Assembly (NCBI RefSeq): GCF_011022235.1
Contig: NZ_JAAIYP010000045.1
Coordinates: forward strand, 62,001 to 126,000
Source of the DNA: Magnetospirillum aberrantis SpK
GTDB taxonomy: Bacteria; Pseudomonadota; Alphaproteobacteria; Rhodospirillales; Magnetospirillaceae
Direction: 5' to 3'
Length of the DNA stretch: 64,000 nt
Shown here: piece by piece, positions 47,554 through 55,673 of the stretch
Layout: every line of letters starts with the position of its first letter
Position numbering within the stretch: the stretch's first letter is position 1
Translations under genes and position numbers: made by a program
Notes under the pieces: model-generated
Databases searched by the model: none
What the model saw: only the letters and a program-made list of their open reading frames with translations
Told to the model about the DNA's origin: nothing

Positions 47554-48048
47554 TCAGCCGCCGAAAGAGCGGGCGATAGGCAGGAACTCGGCCACCACCT
47601 GTTCGTAAAGCGCCCGTTTGAACGGCACGATGGTCGCGGGAACATCCTCAAGCCGCATCCACCGCCATTCGGCGAATTCCGGGTGTTCGGTGGCGATGTT
47701 TATGTCGGAATCGTCGCCCAGGAAGCGCAAGGCGAACCATTTCTGTTTTTGGCCGCGCCAGCGGCCCTGGTGCCAACGGTCGGCCACTTCGGGCGGCAGA
47801 TCGTAGGAGAACCAGCTTTGGCTTTCGCCGATCACCTCGGCCTTGGCGGTGCCGATTTCCTCTTCCATCTCGCGCAAGGCGGCGGTGGTCGGGTCCTCGC
47901 CGTCGTCGATGCCGCCTTGGGGGAACTGCCAGGCGTCCTGGTTGGTGTCGATCCGTCGCGCGGTGAACACCAGACCGTGGGCGTTGAACAGCACCAGGCC
48001 GACATTGGGGCGGTAAGGGCGGTCGTGATAGGGGACGAGCTTGCTCAT
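47554..48048 (-). CDS. rppH: RNA pyrophosphohydrolase RppH (NUDIX)
   Basis: 164 residues with NUDIX box GGIDDGEDPTTAALREMEEE and RppH-typical YRPNVGLVLFNAHGLVFTAR and DAWQFPQGG. It removes pyrophosphate from 5' triphosphate RNA to start decay. ATG 48048 overlaps the deacetylase stop by 4 nt (ATGA); the last gene of the gpmI operon. Confidence 0.92.
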   Translation of the reverse strand: MSKLVPYHDRPYRPNVGLVLFNAHGLVFTARRIDTNQDAWQFPQGGIDDGEDPTTAALREMEEEIGTAKAEVIGESQSWFSYDLPPEVADRWHQGRWRGQKQKWFALRFLGDDSDINIATEHPEFAEWRWMRLEDVPATIVPFKRALYEQVVAEFLPIARSFGG

Positions 48049-49391
48049 GACTTTCCGTTCAAGGTGACGACAGCCGAGGCCGGGGCCAGCACCAAACCCT
48101 GTTCGCCCATGCGCCCGAACCATCCCAACAGACGGTCGAAGGCCACCGGGCGAGGGGTGACCACCAGCAACCCCCGCCCGTTCTTGCGGGCGATGTCGGC
48201 GGCGGCGTTCAGACGACTCTCGATGGCGTCGCGGAACAGGTCGTGGTCGATGGTGGCGATGACTTCGGCACGCGGCAAGTCCACGTCGAGCTTGGCTCCC
48301 TCTCCGGCGAAGGCCAGTCCACGTTCGCGCAACGCGGCCAGCACCGGCGCCAGCTTGGGCGAGCGAACGAAGGCCCCGCCGGGCGCCAGCGCGCCGAAGG
48401 CGCCGGGCACACGGGCCAACACCTGTTCCAGCCGGGTAATGTTCTCTTCGGCCGGGTTGCCCACCAACAACCCCCAGGGACCGGGGTCGCGAGAGGGAAA
48501 GCCTTCGGATTCGGCAGGCACCATGACCATGACCTCGTGCCCGGCGTCACGCGCCCGCTTGACCCATTTGTCCAAGGCCCCGGCATAGGGACTGAAAGCC
48601 AGGGTGACCTCGGGCGGCAGCTTGTCGATGGCGGCTTCGGTCGCGTCCTTGTCCAGGCCCAGTCCGGCCACCACCACGGCCATGCGGATTTTTCCGGGCT
48701 TCATCTCGAACGGTCGGGCATAGGCCTGGAACGCGGTCTGGCCGCCGCGCGACACCACCGGCAACGGTCCATAGGCGCTGCGGCGCAACAGCTCCTCGAT
48801 CGGGGCCGGCGGCAACGGCTGCGCCTTGGTGGCGGGGTCCGGCAACGAAGCGTAGCTTGGGGCCTGATAGCCGGCGGCGGGCAACGGTTGCGTGGCGGCA
48901 ACCGGGGCGGCCGGCACCACCGGCGGCGACGTGGTCGCCACCGGACCGGATGGAACCGGCGGCGCGATCACGGGAGGGGGAGGCGTTTCGACCGGGGCGG
49001 CCGGTTGCGGCGGGCTTTCGTGGCCTTCGCCCTCGGTGTGGCCGGTCTGCGGCGGCACCAGGGCGGGGGTGTCGTTTTCGCCCGGCGCGCCGGGAGGCGT
49101 GAGCAATGGCCCCGCCCCCGAGACCACCGGCGGCGTGCTGTCGCCACGGTTGTTGCGCCCCGGCATTTCCAGCGACAGGCGGGGCCGGTCGCCGATGTCG
49201 AGCAGGGCGATCAGATCGCGCGTGTCCATGGTGGAAGCCAGATAGGCCCCGGCTCCCAAGCCGCCGCCAAGCACCAGAACCAACAGGCCGGTCAACAGCG
49301 GGCGCAGGTTGACGCGCCGGCGCGGTTCGGGTTCCACCGATCCGAGCAGCCGTTCCGCAATCAGATCCTCGTCGTCGTCCAACGAGAGCAT
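48045..49391 (-). CDS. Divergent polysaccharide deacetylase family protein (YibQ-like)
   Basis: 448 residues. One N-terminal transmembrane anchor (LRPLLTGLLVLVLGGGLGAG at about 31-50) is followed by a long Pro-rich linker (~80-210) and a C-terminal domain of the divergent polysaccharide deacetylase family (MAVVVAGLGLDKDATEAAID, VMVMVPAESEGFPSRDPGPW, DLPRAEVIATIDHDLF). Likely periplasmic, acting on cell-wall sugars. I use ATG 49391, 5 nt after AGGG; a GTG two codons upstream is the other choice. Confidence 0.83.
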   Translation of the reverse strand: MLSLDDDEDLIAERLLGSVEPEPRRRVNLRPLLTGLLVLVLGGGLGAGAYLASTMDTRDLIALLDIGDRPRLSLEMPGRNNRGDSTPPVVSGAGPLLTPPGAPGENDTPALVPPQTGHTEGEGHESPPQPAAPVETPPPPVIAPPVPSGPVATTSPPVVPAAPVAATQPLPAAGYQAPSYASLPDPATKAQPLPPAPIEELLRRSAYGPLPVVSRGGQTAFQAYARPFEMKPGKIRMAVVVAGLGLDKDATEAAIDKLPPEVTLAFSPYAGALDKWVKRARDAGHEVMVMVPAESEGFPSRDPGPWGLLVGNPAEENITRLEQVLARVPGAFGALAPGGAFVRSPKLAPVLAALRERGLAFAGEGAKLDVDLPRAEVIATIDHDLFRDAIESRLNAAADIARKNGRGLLVVTPRPVAFDRLLGWFGRMGEQGLVLAPASAVVTLNGKS

Positions 49392-49477
49392 TGCCACCCT
49401 TATGCGCGCCGTGTCCGTCCCATGATGCCAAGACCATGCGGACGGCCCGGTTAAGAATTCAATAAGTCCTTACGGAA

Positions 49478-49509
49478 ACGCCGCCCGGGGCCAACGCACC
49501 GGGCGGCGT
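49478..49509 (-). terminator. Hairpin (possible terminator) between ctpA and the deacetylase gene
   Basis: ACGCCGCCCGG (49478-49488) pairs with CCGGGCGGCGT (49499-49509), an 11-bp perfect stem with a 10-nt loop. On the minus strand only TTTCCG follows, so termination is uncertain. Confidence 0.45.
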
Positions 49510-49529
49510 CCGACAATTGCGTGCCGTGC

Positions 49530-49661
49530 CTAGTGCTCCGACGCATTCATATGCGTCAGAGCACTAGGCTTGCCTTTGGCGGCTGCGGCTGCGGCGCAAG
49601 CCAAGCTCAAGTGCCGCTCGGGCTTGGTGCATTGAACCATCTGAATGTTTCAATGCACTAG
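49530..49661. repeat. Hairpin repeat block with CTAGTGC...GCACTAG ends
   Basis: The 132-bp block starts with a 38-bp near-perfect palindrome (49530-49567): CTAGTGCTC, then GACGCAT, TCAT loop, ATGCGTC and GAGCACTAG, one mismatch. It ends with a second stem GTGCATTGAA (49627-49636) / TTCAATGCAC (49649-49658). The outer ends CTAGTGC and GCACTAG are mutual inverted repeats, so the whole block has the form of a small palindromic insertion element. The ctpA stop codon TAG lies in the right CACTAG end. No gene is inside. Confidence 0.6.
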
Positions 49662-51004
49662 TTGGCGGGCGCGCGGTACAGCGACAGGCCGCGGATCAGG
49701 TCCAGCGCGCGGGCCATCTGGTAATCCTGGGTCGGGTCGCCCAGCTTGATCACCACGGGAGCCGGCTTGCCGTCGGCATCCTCGGGCTCGGGCTCGGGAG
49801 TCGCCTTGCCCTGGGGCGCCGCCTTCTTGTCTTCCTTGCCGTTCGGGGCGTCTGGATTGGCCAGCGCACCGCGCAAATGCGCCTCGGCCCGGCGTTCCCG
49901 CTCGGGAACAGCGATCGGCTCGACCTTGGCTTGCAGCACCTTGATGTCGGGCTCGATGCCGACCGCCTGGATCGACCGGCCCGAAGGCGTGTAGTAACGC
50001 GCCGTGGTCAGGCGCATGGAGCCATGTCCCGGCAACTGGATCAGGGTCTGCACCGAGCCCTTGCCGAACGACCGGCTGCCCAGCAGCAGGGCGCGGCGAT
50101 GATCCTGAAGCGCGCCGGCGACGATTTCCGAGGCCGAGGCCGAACCATCGTTGATCAGCACCACCAGCGGCAGGCCGTCGGCGATGTCCCCAGCGCGGGC
50201 GTTGAAGCGCTGGGTGTCCTCGGCCTTGCGCGAACGGGTCGAGACGATTTCCCCCTTGTCCAGGAAGTCGTCGGACACGGCGATGGCCTGATCCAGCAAT
50301 CCGCCGGGATTGTTGCGCAGGTCGATGACGAAGCCGGCGATGTCCTTGCCGATGGACTTCTTCAACTCGGCCATGTGCTTGACCAGATCGCCGTGGGTGC
50401 TTTGGCTGAATTGGGTGATGCGGATATAGCCGATATTGCCTTCGGCGTGCGAGCGCACCGTCTGGATACGGATGACGGCGCGCGTCAGCTTGACGTCGAA
50501 GGGTTCGGCCCCAACGCGACGCACGGTCAGCTTGATGTCGGTATTGACCGGGCCGCGCATGCGGTCCACCGCCTCGGACAGGGTCAGCCCCTGGACCGGC
50601 TCGCCGTCGAGGTGGGTGATGAAGTCACCCGGCTGCATGCCCGCGCGGAAGGCCGGGGTGTCGTCGATGGGCGACACCACCTTGACCCAGCCCTGTTCCA
50701 TGGTCACCTCGATGCCAAGGCCGCCGAACTCGCCCTTGGTGTTGATGTCCATGTCCCGCGAATTCTTGGGATTGAGGTAGCTGGAATGGGGATCGAGCGA
50801 GGTCAGCATGCCGTTCAGCGCCGCCTCGATCAGTTCCTCGTCGTTCACCGGCTCGACGTAGTCCGAGCGGACCTTCTCGAACACCTCGGCGAACAGTTCC
50901 ATCAGCTTATAGGTTTCCTTGCGCTCGGCCGCGTGGGCGGGAACAAGCGACGTGCCAGCCAGCAGGGCAAGCGCACCCGCAGCAATCAAAGTCTTGCGAA
51001 TCAT
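49658..51004 (-). CDS. ctpA: C-terminal processing peptidase CtpA (S41 family)
   Basis: 448 residues. Signal peptide MIRKTLIAAGALALLAGTSL, PDZ domain (~85-165, EFGGLGIEVTMEQGWVKVVS) and S41 protease domain with catalytic Ser in INDGSASASEIVAGALQDHR and Lys in GSRSFGKGSVQTLIQLPGHG. A tail after ~370 is rich in Lys/Glu/Pro. Periplasmic, cleaves C-termini of envelope proteins. ATG overlaps the envC stop by 4 nt (ATGA). Its stop codon lies inside the hairpin block. Confidence 0.95.
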   Translation of the reverse strand: MIRKTLIAAGALALLAGTSLVPAHAAERKETYKLMELFAEVFEKVRSDYVEPVNDEELIEAALNGMLTSLDPHSSYLNPKNSRDMDINTKGEFGGLGIEVTMEQGWVKVVSPIDDTPAFRAGMQPGDFITHLDGEPVQGLTLSEAVDRMRGPVNTDIKLTVRRVGAEPFDVKLTRAVIRIQTVRSHAEGNIGYIRITQFSQSTHGDLVKHMAELKKSIGKDIAGFVIDLRNNPGGLLDQAIAVSDDFLDKGEIVSTRSRKAEDTQRFNARAGDIADGLPLVVLINDGSASASEIVAGALQDHRRALLLGSRSFGKGSVQTLIQLPGHGSMRLTTARYYTPSGRSIQAVGIEPDIKVLQAKVEPIAVPERERRAEAHLRGALANPDAPNGKEDKKAAPQGKATPEPEPEDADGKPAPVVIKLGDPTQDYQMARALDLIRGLSLYRAPAN

Positions 51005-52452
51005 CCACTAACCTTACGTTTCTGAGCGGTGAGCCAAGGCAAGGGGTTCACGGGCTGGCCGTTGCGGCGCAGTTCCACATACAACATGGGCTTGGCTTCG
51101 TCCTGAGCCATGATCCCGACGGGTTCGCCCGAAGTGAGGCGTTGTCCGACCGTGGCGTCAATCCGGGCCATGCCCGCAAGGAGCGTATGATAGCCTTCGC
51201 TGTGTTCGATGATCAAGAGCAGGCCATAGCCGCGAAACGGCCCGGCGAAAGCGACCTGGCCGTCGAAGGGGGCGATGACCTGGGCCCCCTTGCGGGTGGC
51301 GATCTCAAGCCCCTTGTTGACCACGCCGACATCGTTGGTCTGCCCGTACCGGGTGATGATGCGGCCGCGGGCCGGAAACGGCATCTGGCCTTGGCCCTGG
51401 CTGAACGAGCGGCCGGTCGAGGCGGTGCGCGAGGCGGCAACCTCGCGCGCCGCCTTTTCCACGTCGCGGGCGGCTTTCTGGGCCATGATTTCCGCTTCCT
51501 TGGCGGTTTTTTGCGCGGCCAGTTCGGCTTCGCGGGCCGTCTGGGCGGCGGCCATCTCGCGGACCTTGCGTTCCTTTTCCGCCCGTTGCGCGGCCAATTC
51601 GGCCTCGCGCGCCGCCTTTTGCGCGGCCAATTCGGCCTCGCGCGCCGCTTTTTGGGCCTTGATCTCGGCCTCGCGGGCGGCCTTTTCGGCGGCGACCTTG
51701 GCGGCGGCCTCGGCTTCGCGGCGTTTGCGTTCCTCTTCCAGCCGCGTCAACAGGTCGCGTAAATCCTCGGCTTCGCTCGCCAGGTTTCGCAGGCGTTGTT
51801 CGGCGGCATCCGACTCGGCCAAGGTGGCGGTCTGAAGGCTGGACTTGCGCAGCCACAAATCCTTGAGACGGTTGTGCTCGCCCTCAAGCCGGGCGGCGGT
51901 GGTGGCGATTCGTTTCTTTTGCTGGACGATATCGGCCCGCACGCGGGCCATCATGTCGATCTCGCCCTTGAGATCCTGGGCCGAGCGTTCGATCTGCGGC
52001 ACGGCGGCGCGCAGCAGGATGGCCGAACGCACGGTGTCCGCCGGGGTCTGTGGCTGGGCCAGCAAGGCCTCGGTCGGCCGCCACGCCAGACGCTGCAAGG
52101 CGGTCAGCACGCCGGTCATCTGTTGCGACCGCCGCCGTAGCGTTTCGCCCTTGTCGCCTTCCAGCGACTTCAAATCCTCAAGCTGGGTTTCCAACTCGCT
52201 CAGGATTTCCTCGCTTTCCTGGGCGGCGCGGGCGGCGTTGACCATGTCGGTGCGAATCTGGCCCAGTTCGTCGGTGATGGCACGGGCCTTGCGTTTGATT
52301 TCCTCGTGCTCGGCACGCGACCGTTTCAATTGGTCCTCAAGCTCGTGCAGACGGCGGTCGGCGGTGGCCGGGTCCGGCGCTTGCGCCAAAACCGGACCCG
52401 CCGCCAGAACCGCCGCCAGCATCAGCGGCAAAAGGCCGTCATTCCGCCGCAC
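51001..52452 (-). CDS. envC: EnvC-like murein hydrolase activator (degenerate LytM)
   Basis: 483 residues. Signal peptide, then a long coiled coil (~30-345). It includes tandem KAAREAELAAQ repeats near 260-330. The C-terminal LytM domain (~355-475: RGRIITRYGQTNDVGVVNKG, GPFRGYGLLLIIEHSEGYHT) lacks the first zinc-binding His-x3-Asp of true M23 peptidases, as in EnvC. I infer an amidase activator in cell separation. GTG start overlaps the gpmI end by 14 nt. Confidence 0.85.
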   Translation of the reverse strand: MRRNDGLLPLMLAAVLAAGPVLAQAPDPATADRRLHELEDQLKRSRAEHEEIKRKARAITDELGQIRTDMVNAARAAQESEEILSELETQLEDLKSLEGDKGETLRRRSQQMTGVLTALQRLAWRPTEALLAQPQTPADTVRSAILLRAAVPQIERSAQDLKGEIDMMARVRADIVQQKKRIATTAARLEGEHNRLKDLWLRKSSLQTATLAESDAAEQRLRNLASEAEDLRDLLTRLEEERKRREAEAAAKVAAEKAAREAEIKAQKAAREAELAAQKAAREAELAAQRAEKERKVREMAAAQTAREAELAAQKTAKEAEIMAQKAARDVEKAAREVAASRTASTGRSFSQGQGQMPFPARGRIITRYGQTNDVGVVNKGLEIATRKGAQVIAPFDGQVAFAGPFRGYGLLLIIEHSEGYHTLLAGMARIDATVGQRLTSGEPVGIMAQDEAKPMLYVELRRNGQPVNPLPWLTAQKRKVSG

Positions 52453-53995
52453 GGCGCCCCGACAACAAGGGCTGGCCGCTCATTTCCGCCGGCTGCGGCA
52501 GACCAAGCAAAGCCAGAAGGGTCGGCGCCACGTCGGCCAGCTTGCCGTCGGCCAAGGCATCCGCGCCGGCTGGACCGTTCACCAGAAGCACGTCCACCGG
52601 ACCGGTGGTATGCGCGGTATAGGGTTCGTGAGTGTCGGGATCGGTCATCATCTCGGCGTTGCCATGATCGGCGGTCACCAGCATGACGCCGCCCGCCGCC
52701 TTCACCGCCGCTTCCAGCCGCGCCAGGCAACCGTCCACGGTGTGGGCGGCCTTCATGGCCGCCTCCAGGATGCCGGTATGGCCGACCATGTCGCCATTGG
52801 CGTAGTTGGCGACGATCAGGTCGTACTTGCCCGAGCCGATGGCCTCGACCAGCTTGTCGGTGACCTCAAGCGCCGACATCTCGGGCTGAAGGTCGTAGGT
52901 GGCGACCTTGGGGCTGGGCACCAGGATGCGGTCTTCGCCGTCATAGACCTGTTCACGGCCGCCGTTGAAGAAAAAGGTGACGTGAGCGTATTTCTCGGTC
53001 TCGGCGATGCGCAGTTGGGTCTTGCCGGCGGCGCTCACCACCTCGCCCAACAGGTTCGAAAGGCTTTCGGCCGGGAACAAGGTGTCCAGAAAGGCGCACA
53101 AATCCTTGGAATACTCGGTCAGGCCCAGCCGCGCCGAGAAGTGCGGCACGCGGGCCCGGACAAAGCCGTCGAATGCGGGGTCAACCAAGGTGTGCAGGAT
53201 CTCGCGGGCCCGGTCGGCGCGGAAGTTGCCCATCAACAGGCCGTCGCCGTCCTTGATGCCGGCATAGTCGCCGATCACCACCGGCAACACGAATTCGTCG
53301 GTCTTGCCGGCGGCATAGGACGCGTCGATGGCCGAAAGGGCGTCGGCGGCCCGCGGCCCGCTTCCCAGCGCGATGGCGTCGAAGGCCAGTTGCACGCGGT
53401 CCCAACGCTTGTCGCGATCCATGGCGTAATAACGGCCCGACACGGTGGCGATGGCCGCCTTGGTGTCCTTGATGTCCGCCTGGAACTTGGCGACGAAGTC
53501 GCGCGCCGAGCTGGGCGGCGTGTCGCGGCCGTCCAGATAGGCATGCACGGCGACGGGGACATCGGCCGCGTCGGCGATGCGAGCCAGCGCCGCCAGATGG
53601 TCCTGGTGCGAATGGACGCCGCCGGGGCTCATCAGTCCCATGATGTGCAGCGTGCCGCCCGCCGCCCTGACCTTGGCGAAGGCTTCGGCCAACAGGGGAT
53701 TGCCGGCCAGTGAACCGTCGGCCACCGCCTGGTCGATGCGCGGCAGGTCCTGCATGACCACGCGGCCGGCGCCCAGATTCATGTGCCCCACCTCGGAATT
53801 GCCCATCTGGCCGTCGGGCAGCCCCACCGCCAGACCCGACGTCTTGAGCAGGGCATGCGGGACGCTGGCCATCAGCCGGTCCCAGGTGGGGGTGTCGGCC
53901 AGGGCGATGGCGTTGTCGGCGGGATCGTCGCGATGTCCCCAGCCGTCAAGGATGCACAGGACGACGGGACGCGGGGTGTGGGCTTGCTTGGTCAT
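52439..53995 (-). CDS. gpmI: 2,3-bisphosphoglycerate-independent phosphoglycerate mutase
   Basis: 518 residues. Metal site VVLCILDGWGHRDDPADNAI, the catalytic phospho-Ser in QMGNSEVGHMNLGAGRVVMQ and the C-terminal MLVTADHGNAEMMTDPDTHE are intact. It interconverts 3- and 2-phosphoglycerate and uses manganese. First gene of gpmI-envC-ctpA-deacetylase-rppH, a typical alphaproteobacterial order. Confidence 0.97.
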   Translation of the reverse strand: MTKQAHTPRPVVLCILDGWGHRDDPADNAIALADTPTWDRLMASVPHALLKTSGLAVGLPDGQMGNSEVGHMNLGAGRVVMQDLPRIDQAVADGSLAGNPLLAEAFAKVRAAGGTLHIMGLMSPGGVHSHQDHLAALARIADAADVPVAVHAYLDGRDTPPSSARDFVAKFQADIKDTKAAIATVSGRYYAMDRDKRWDRVQLAFDAIALGSGPRAADALSAIDASYAAGKTDEFVLPVVIGDYAGIKDGDGLLMGNFRADRAREILHTLVDPAFDGFVRARVPHFSARLGLTEYSKDLCAFLDTLFPAESLSNLLGEVVSAAGKTQLRIAETEKYAHVTFFFNGGREQVYDGEDRILVPSPKVATYDLQPEMSALEVTDKLVEAIGSGKYDLIVANYANGDMVGHTGILEAAMKAAHTVDGCLARLEAAVKAAGGVMLVTADHGNAEMMTDPDTHEPYTAHTTGPVDVLLVNGPAGADALADGKLADVAPTLLALLGLPQPAEMSGQPLLSGRRAAE

Positions 53996-54319
53996 GTCGG
54001 GCGCTGGTCTTGAGCTTTCTTGTTGATCTGGTCCGCAGGCGCGGGCGGTGCAAGCCTATACCTTTTCCCGGTTGGGGGCCATGCGGTTGCGGGCATCGAC
54101 ATTGACAGCGTCGGGCGCTGGCGGAAGAATGGCGCCCCATGCCACGCGGGGACGTGGAGAAATTGGTAAACTCTGGCGACTTAAAAAAGATTGCGCCTAC
54201 GTGTTTTTGCCACTTACCGCATTGATTTAGCTGGAAATTCTTGCCGTTGACGCGCGTGCACAGTCCATGCACAGTATTCGCGCGCACGCTGCTGCGTGCC
54301 CATGGACTTGGAGCGCGGT
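53996..54319. other. Intergenic region at the chromosome/element junction
   Basis: These 324 nt hold no gene. They contain the gpmI control region, the left att repeat (54142-54186) and a stretch up to the first integrase. In the last part, TGCACAGT occurs twice (54257-54264 and 54268-54275), 11 bp apart or one helical turn, a spacing seen for arm-type or repressor sites. A GGAG at 54310-54313 serves the first integrase. Confidence 0.5.
54142..54186 (+). repeat. Left attachment site with 5' half of tRNA-Leu(UAA)
   Basis: This 45-bp sequence recurs exactly at 55547-55591. From 54148 it reads as the first 39 nt of a tRNA-Leu: acceptor GGGGACG, TG, D-stem GAG, D-loop AAATTGGTAAA, CTC, then the anticodon region GGCGA-CTTAAAA with anticodon UAA. 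The pairing 3' half is absent here; AAAAGATT follows. I infer the host half of the attachment site, with the crossover at the anticodon loop. Confidence 0.75.
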
Positions 54320-55546
54320 ATGGCAACAGAAATTACCGTCACTGAAGATATCAGGCTTTATATCCGCGACGGAACCAAAAATTACTCGGCGCGCATTCGC
54401 TTGCCTGATGGCAAATGGAAGCGGATTTCAACTGGCACTTCCGACGAAAACAAGGCGCGGGAACAGGCGCTGCACCATTACGCGGAAATGAAGTTCCGCG
54501 TCAGCAATAACCTTGTTCCGGATTCCCGCACGGTTCGTCACGTCTGCGAACAAGCCAAGATGGAGATGCAGGAGGCCCTCGACGCCGGTTCGGGCAAGGT
54601 CATCTGGAACCACTACATGTTCACCATCGACAAGTGGATCATCCCCTTCTTCGGCAATCGTCCCATTGATGGCCTGACCTACAAGGACATGAAGGAGTGG
54701 CAGGACTGGAAACAGGCGCAATGGGGGCGGCGCATGGGCTACAGCACGCTGCGCAATCACAACTCGGCCATGTCGCAGGTGTTCAAATGCGCGCTGCTGC
54801 ACAGCTGGATGAAGGACTTCCAGGTTCCCCAGCAATACAACGGCGGCAAGGCCCCGGAGGCACGTAACGCCTTCCTGGATGACGACTACACCGCCATCAT
54901 GCAGGCGCTGAGCGACGCGGCGGGCACGGGCCGGAAGGCGCGCAGCCGCGTCAAGCGCGAGATCCTTGAGTGCTATGTGGGCGTGCTGTGCACCAGCGGC
55001 CTGCGTCCCGGTATCGAGATGAACACCCTGCGCTGGTGCGATTACGATCCGGAATGGGAAGCTCCCGACGGCTCGACGCATCCGGAACTTCGTGTCCAGG
55101 CCGGTAAGCGCGGCGGACGCGGTGTCATCGTTCGCGCTGCCTGCCGTAAATGGCTGACCCGCATGCGCGAGATTTCGCCGCCCAGCAAGGACACCGACCT
55201 GATCTTCCGCTATCCCGATGGCGAGGCTGTTGGCGACATGAACCGCACCTTCCAGGTGGTGCTGAAGAATGCCGGGTTGCTGATCGACCACAAGGGCAGG
55301 AAGCGGACCCTCTACTGCTGCCGCCACTTCTATGGAACCAACATCCTGGTGTTCCAGCCGGACATCGATCCCATATTCCTGGCGGGTGCGATGGGAACCA
55401 GCGTCGCCATGCTGGAAAGGTACTATGCCGACGCCGATCCAAAGCGAAAGGCTTCGGCTTTCTCGGGCATAACACGCAAGCCCGCAAGTTTGCCCGGCAT
55501 CAACATTGACAGCGTTGTCCGCAAACGAAAGAATATCGACTTCTGA
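54320..55546 (+). CDS. Tyrosine recombinase/integrase 1 (with atypical active site)
   Basis: 408 residues. The arm-binding and core-binding N-terminal parts are followed by a catalytic domain with Arg229 (SGLRPGIEM), Arg335 in YCCRHFYGT, and Tyr368/369 (MLERYYADAD). The usual first His of the HxxR box is Tyr332, and no H/W is seen at the third box (GAMGTS), so activity should be treated with care. ATG 54320 has GGAG 6 nt upstream. Its stop abuts the second direct repeat. No other gene lies between the two repeat copies. Confidence 0.82.
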   Translation: MATEITVTEDIRLYIRDGTKNYSARIRLPDGKWKRISTGTSDENKAREQALHHYAEMKFRVSNNLVPDSRTVRHVCEQAKMEMQEALDAGSGKVIWNHYMFTIDKWIIPFFGNRPIDGLTYKDMKEWQDWKQAQWGRRMGYSTLRNHNSAMSQVFKCALLHSWMKDFQVPQQYNGGKAPEARNAFLDDDYTAIMQALSDAAGTGRKARSRVKREILECYVGVLCTSGLRPGIEMNTLRWCDYDPEWEAPDGSTHPELRVQAGKRGGRGVIVRAACRKWLTRMREISPPSKDTDLIFRYPDGEAVGDMNRTFQVVLKNAGLLIDHKGRKRTLYCCRHFYGTNILVFQPDIDPIFLAGAMGTSVAMLERYYADADPKRKASAFSGITRKPASLPGINIDSVVRKRKNIDF

Positions 55547-55591
55547 CCACGCGGGGACGTGGAGAAATTGGTAAACTCTGGCGACTTAAAA
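55547..55591 (+). repeat. Second copy of the att repeat (tRNA-Leu half)
   Basis: Identical to 54142-54186 over 45 bp and starting 1 nt after the stop of integrase 1. The bases after the identity differ (TCTTATGG here, AAGATTGC at the first copy). This suggests a hybrid site left by a second insertion, or the att site of the integrase-2 element. Confidence 0.75.
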
Positions 55592-55673
55592 TCTTATGGT
55601 AGTGTAGGTTTTCCAAGGGTTTTAGCAGCTATGCGCGTAAAAGCGCGTAATTCCCTAGGAAGGAGCCTACACC

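Noticed and set aside
54142-55591. A group I intron in the tRNA-Leu(UAA), as in cyanobacteria
   Set aside because: The 5' half is followed by an integrase gene and repeated exactly, with no intron core motifs; attachment sites explain it better.
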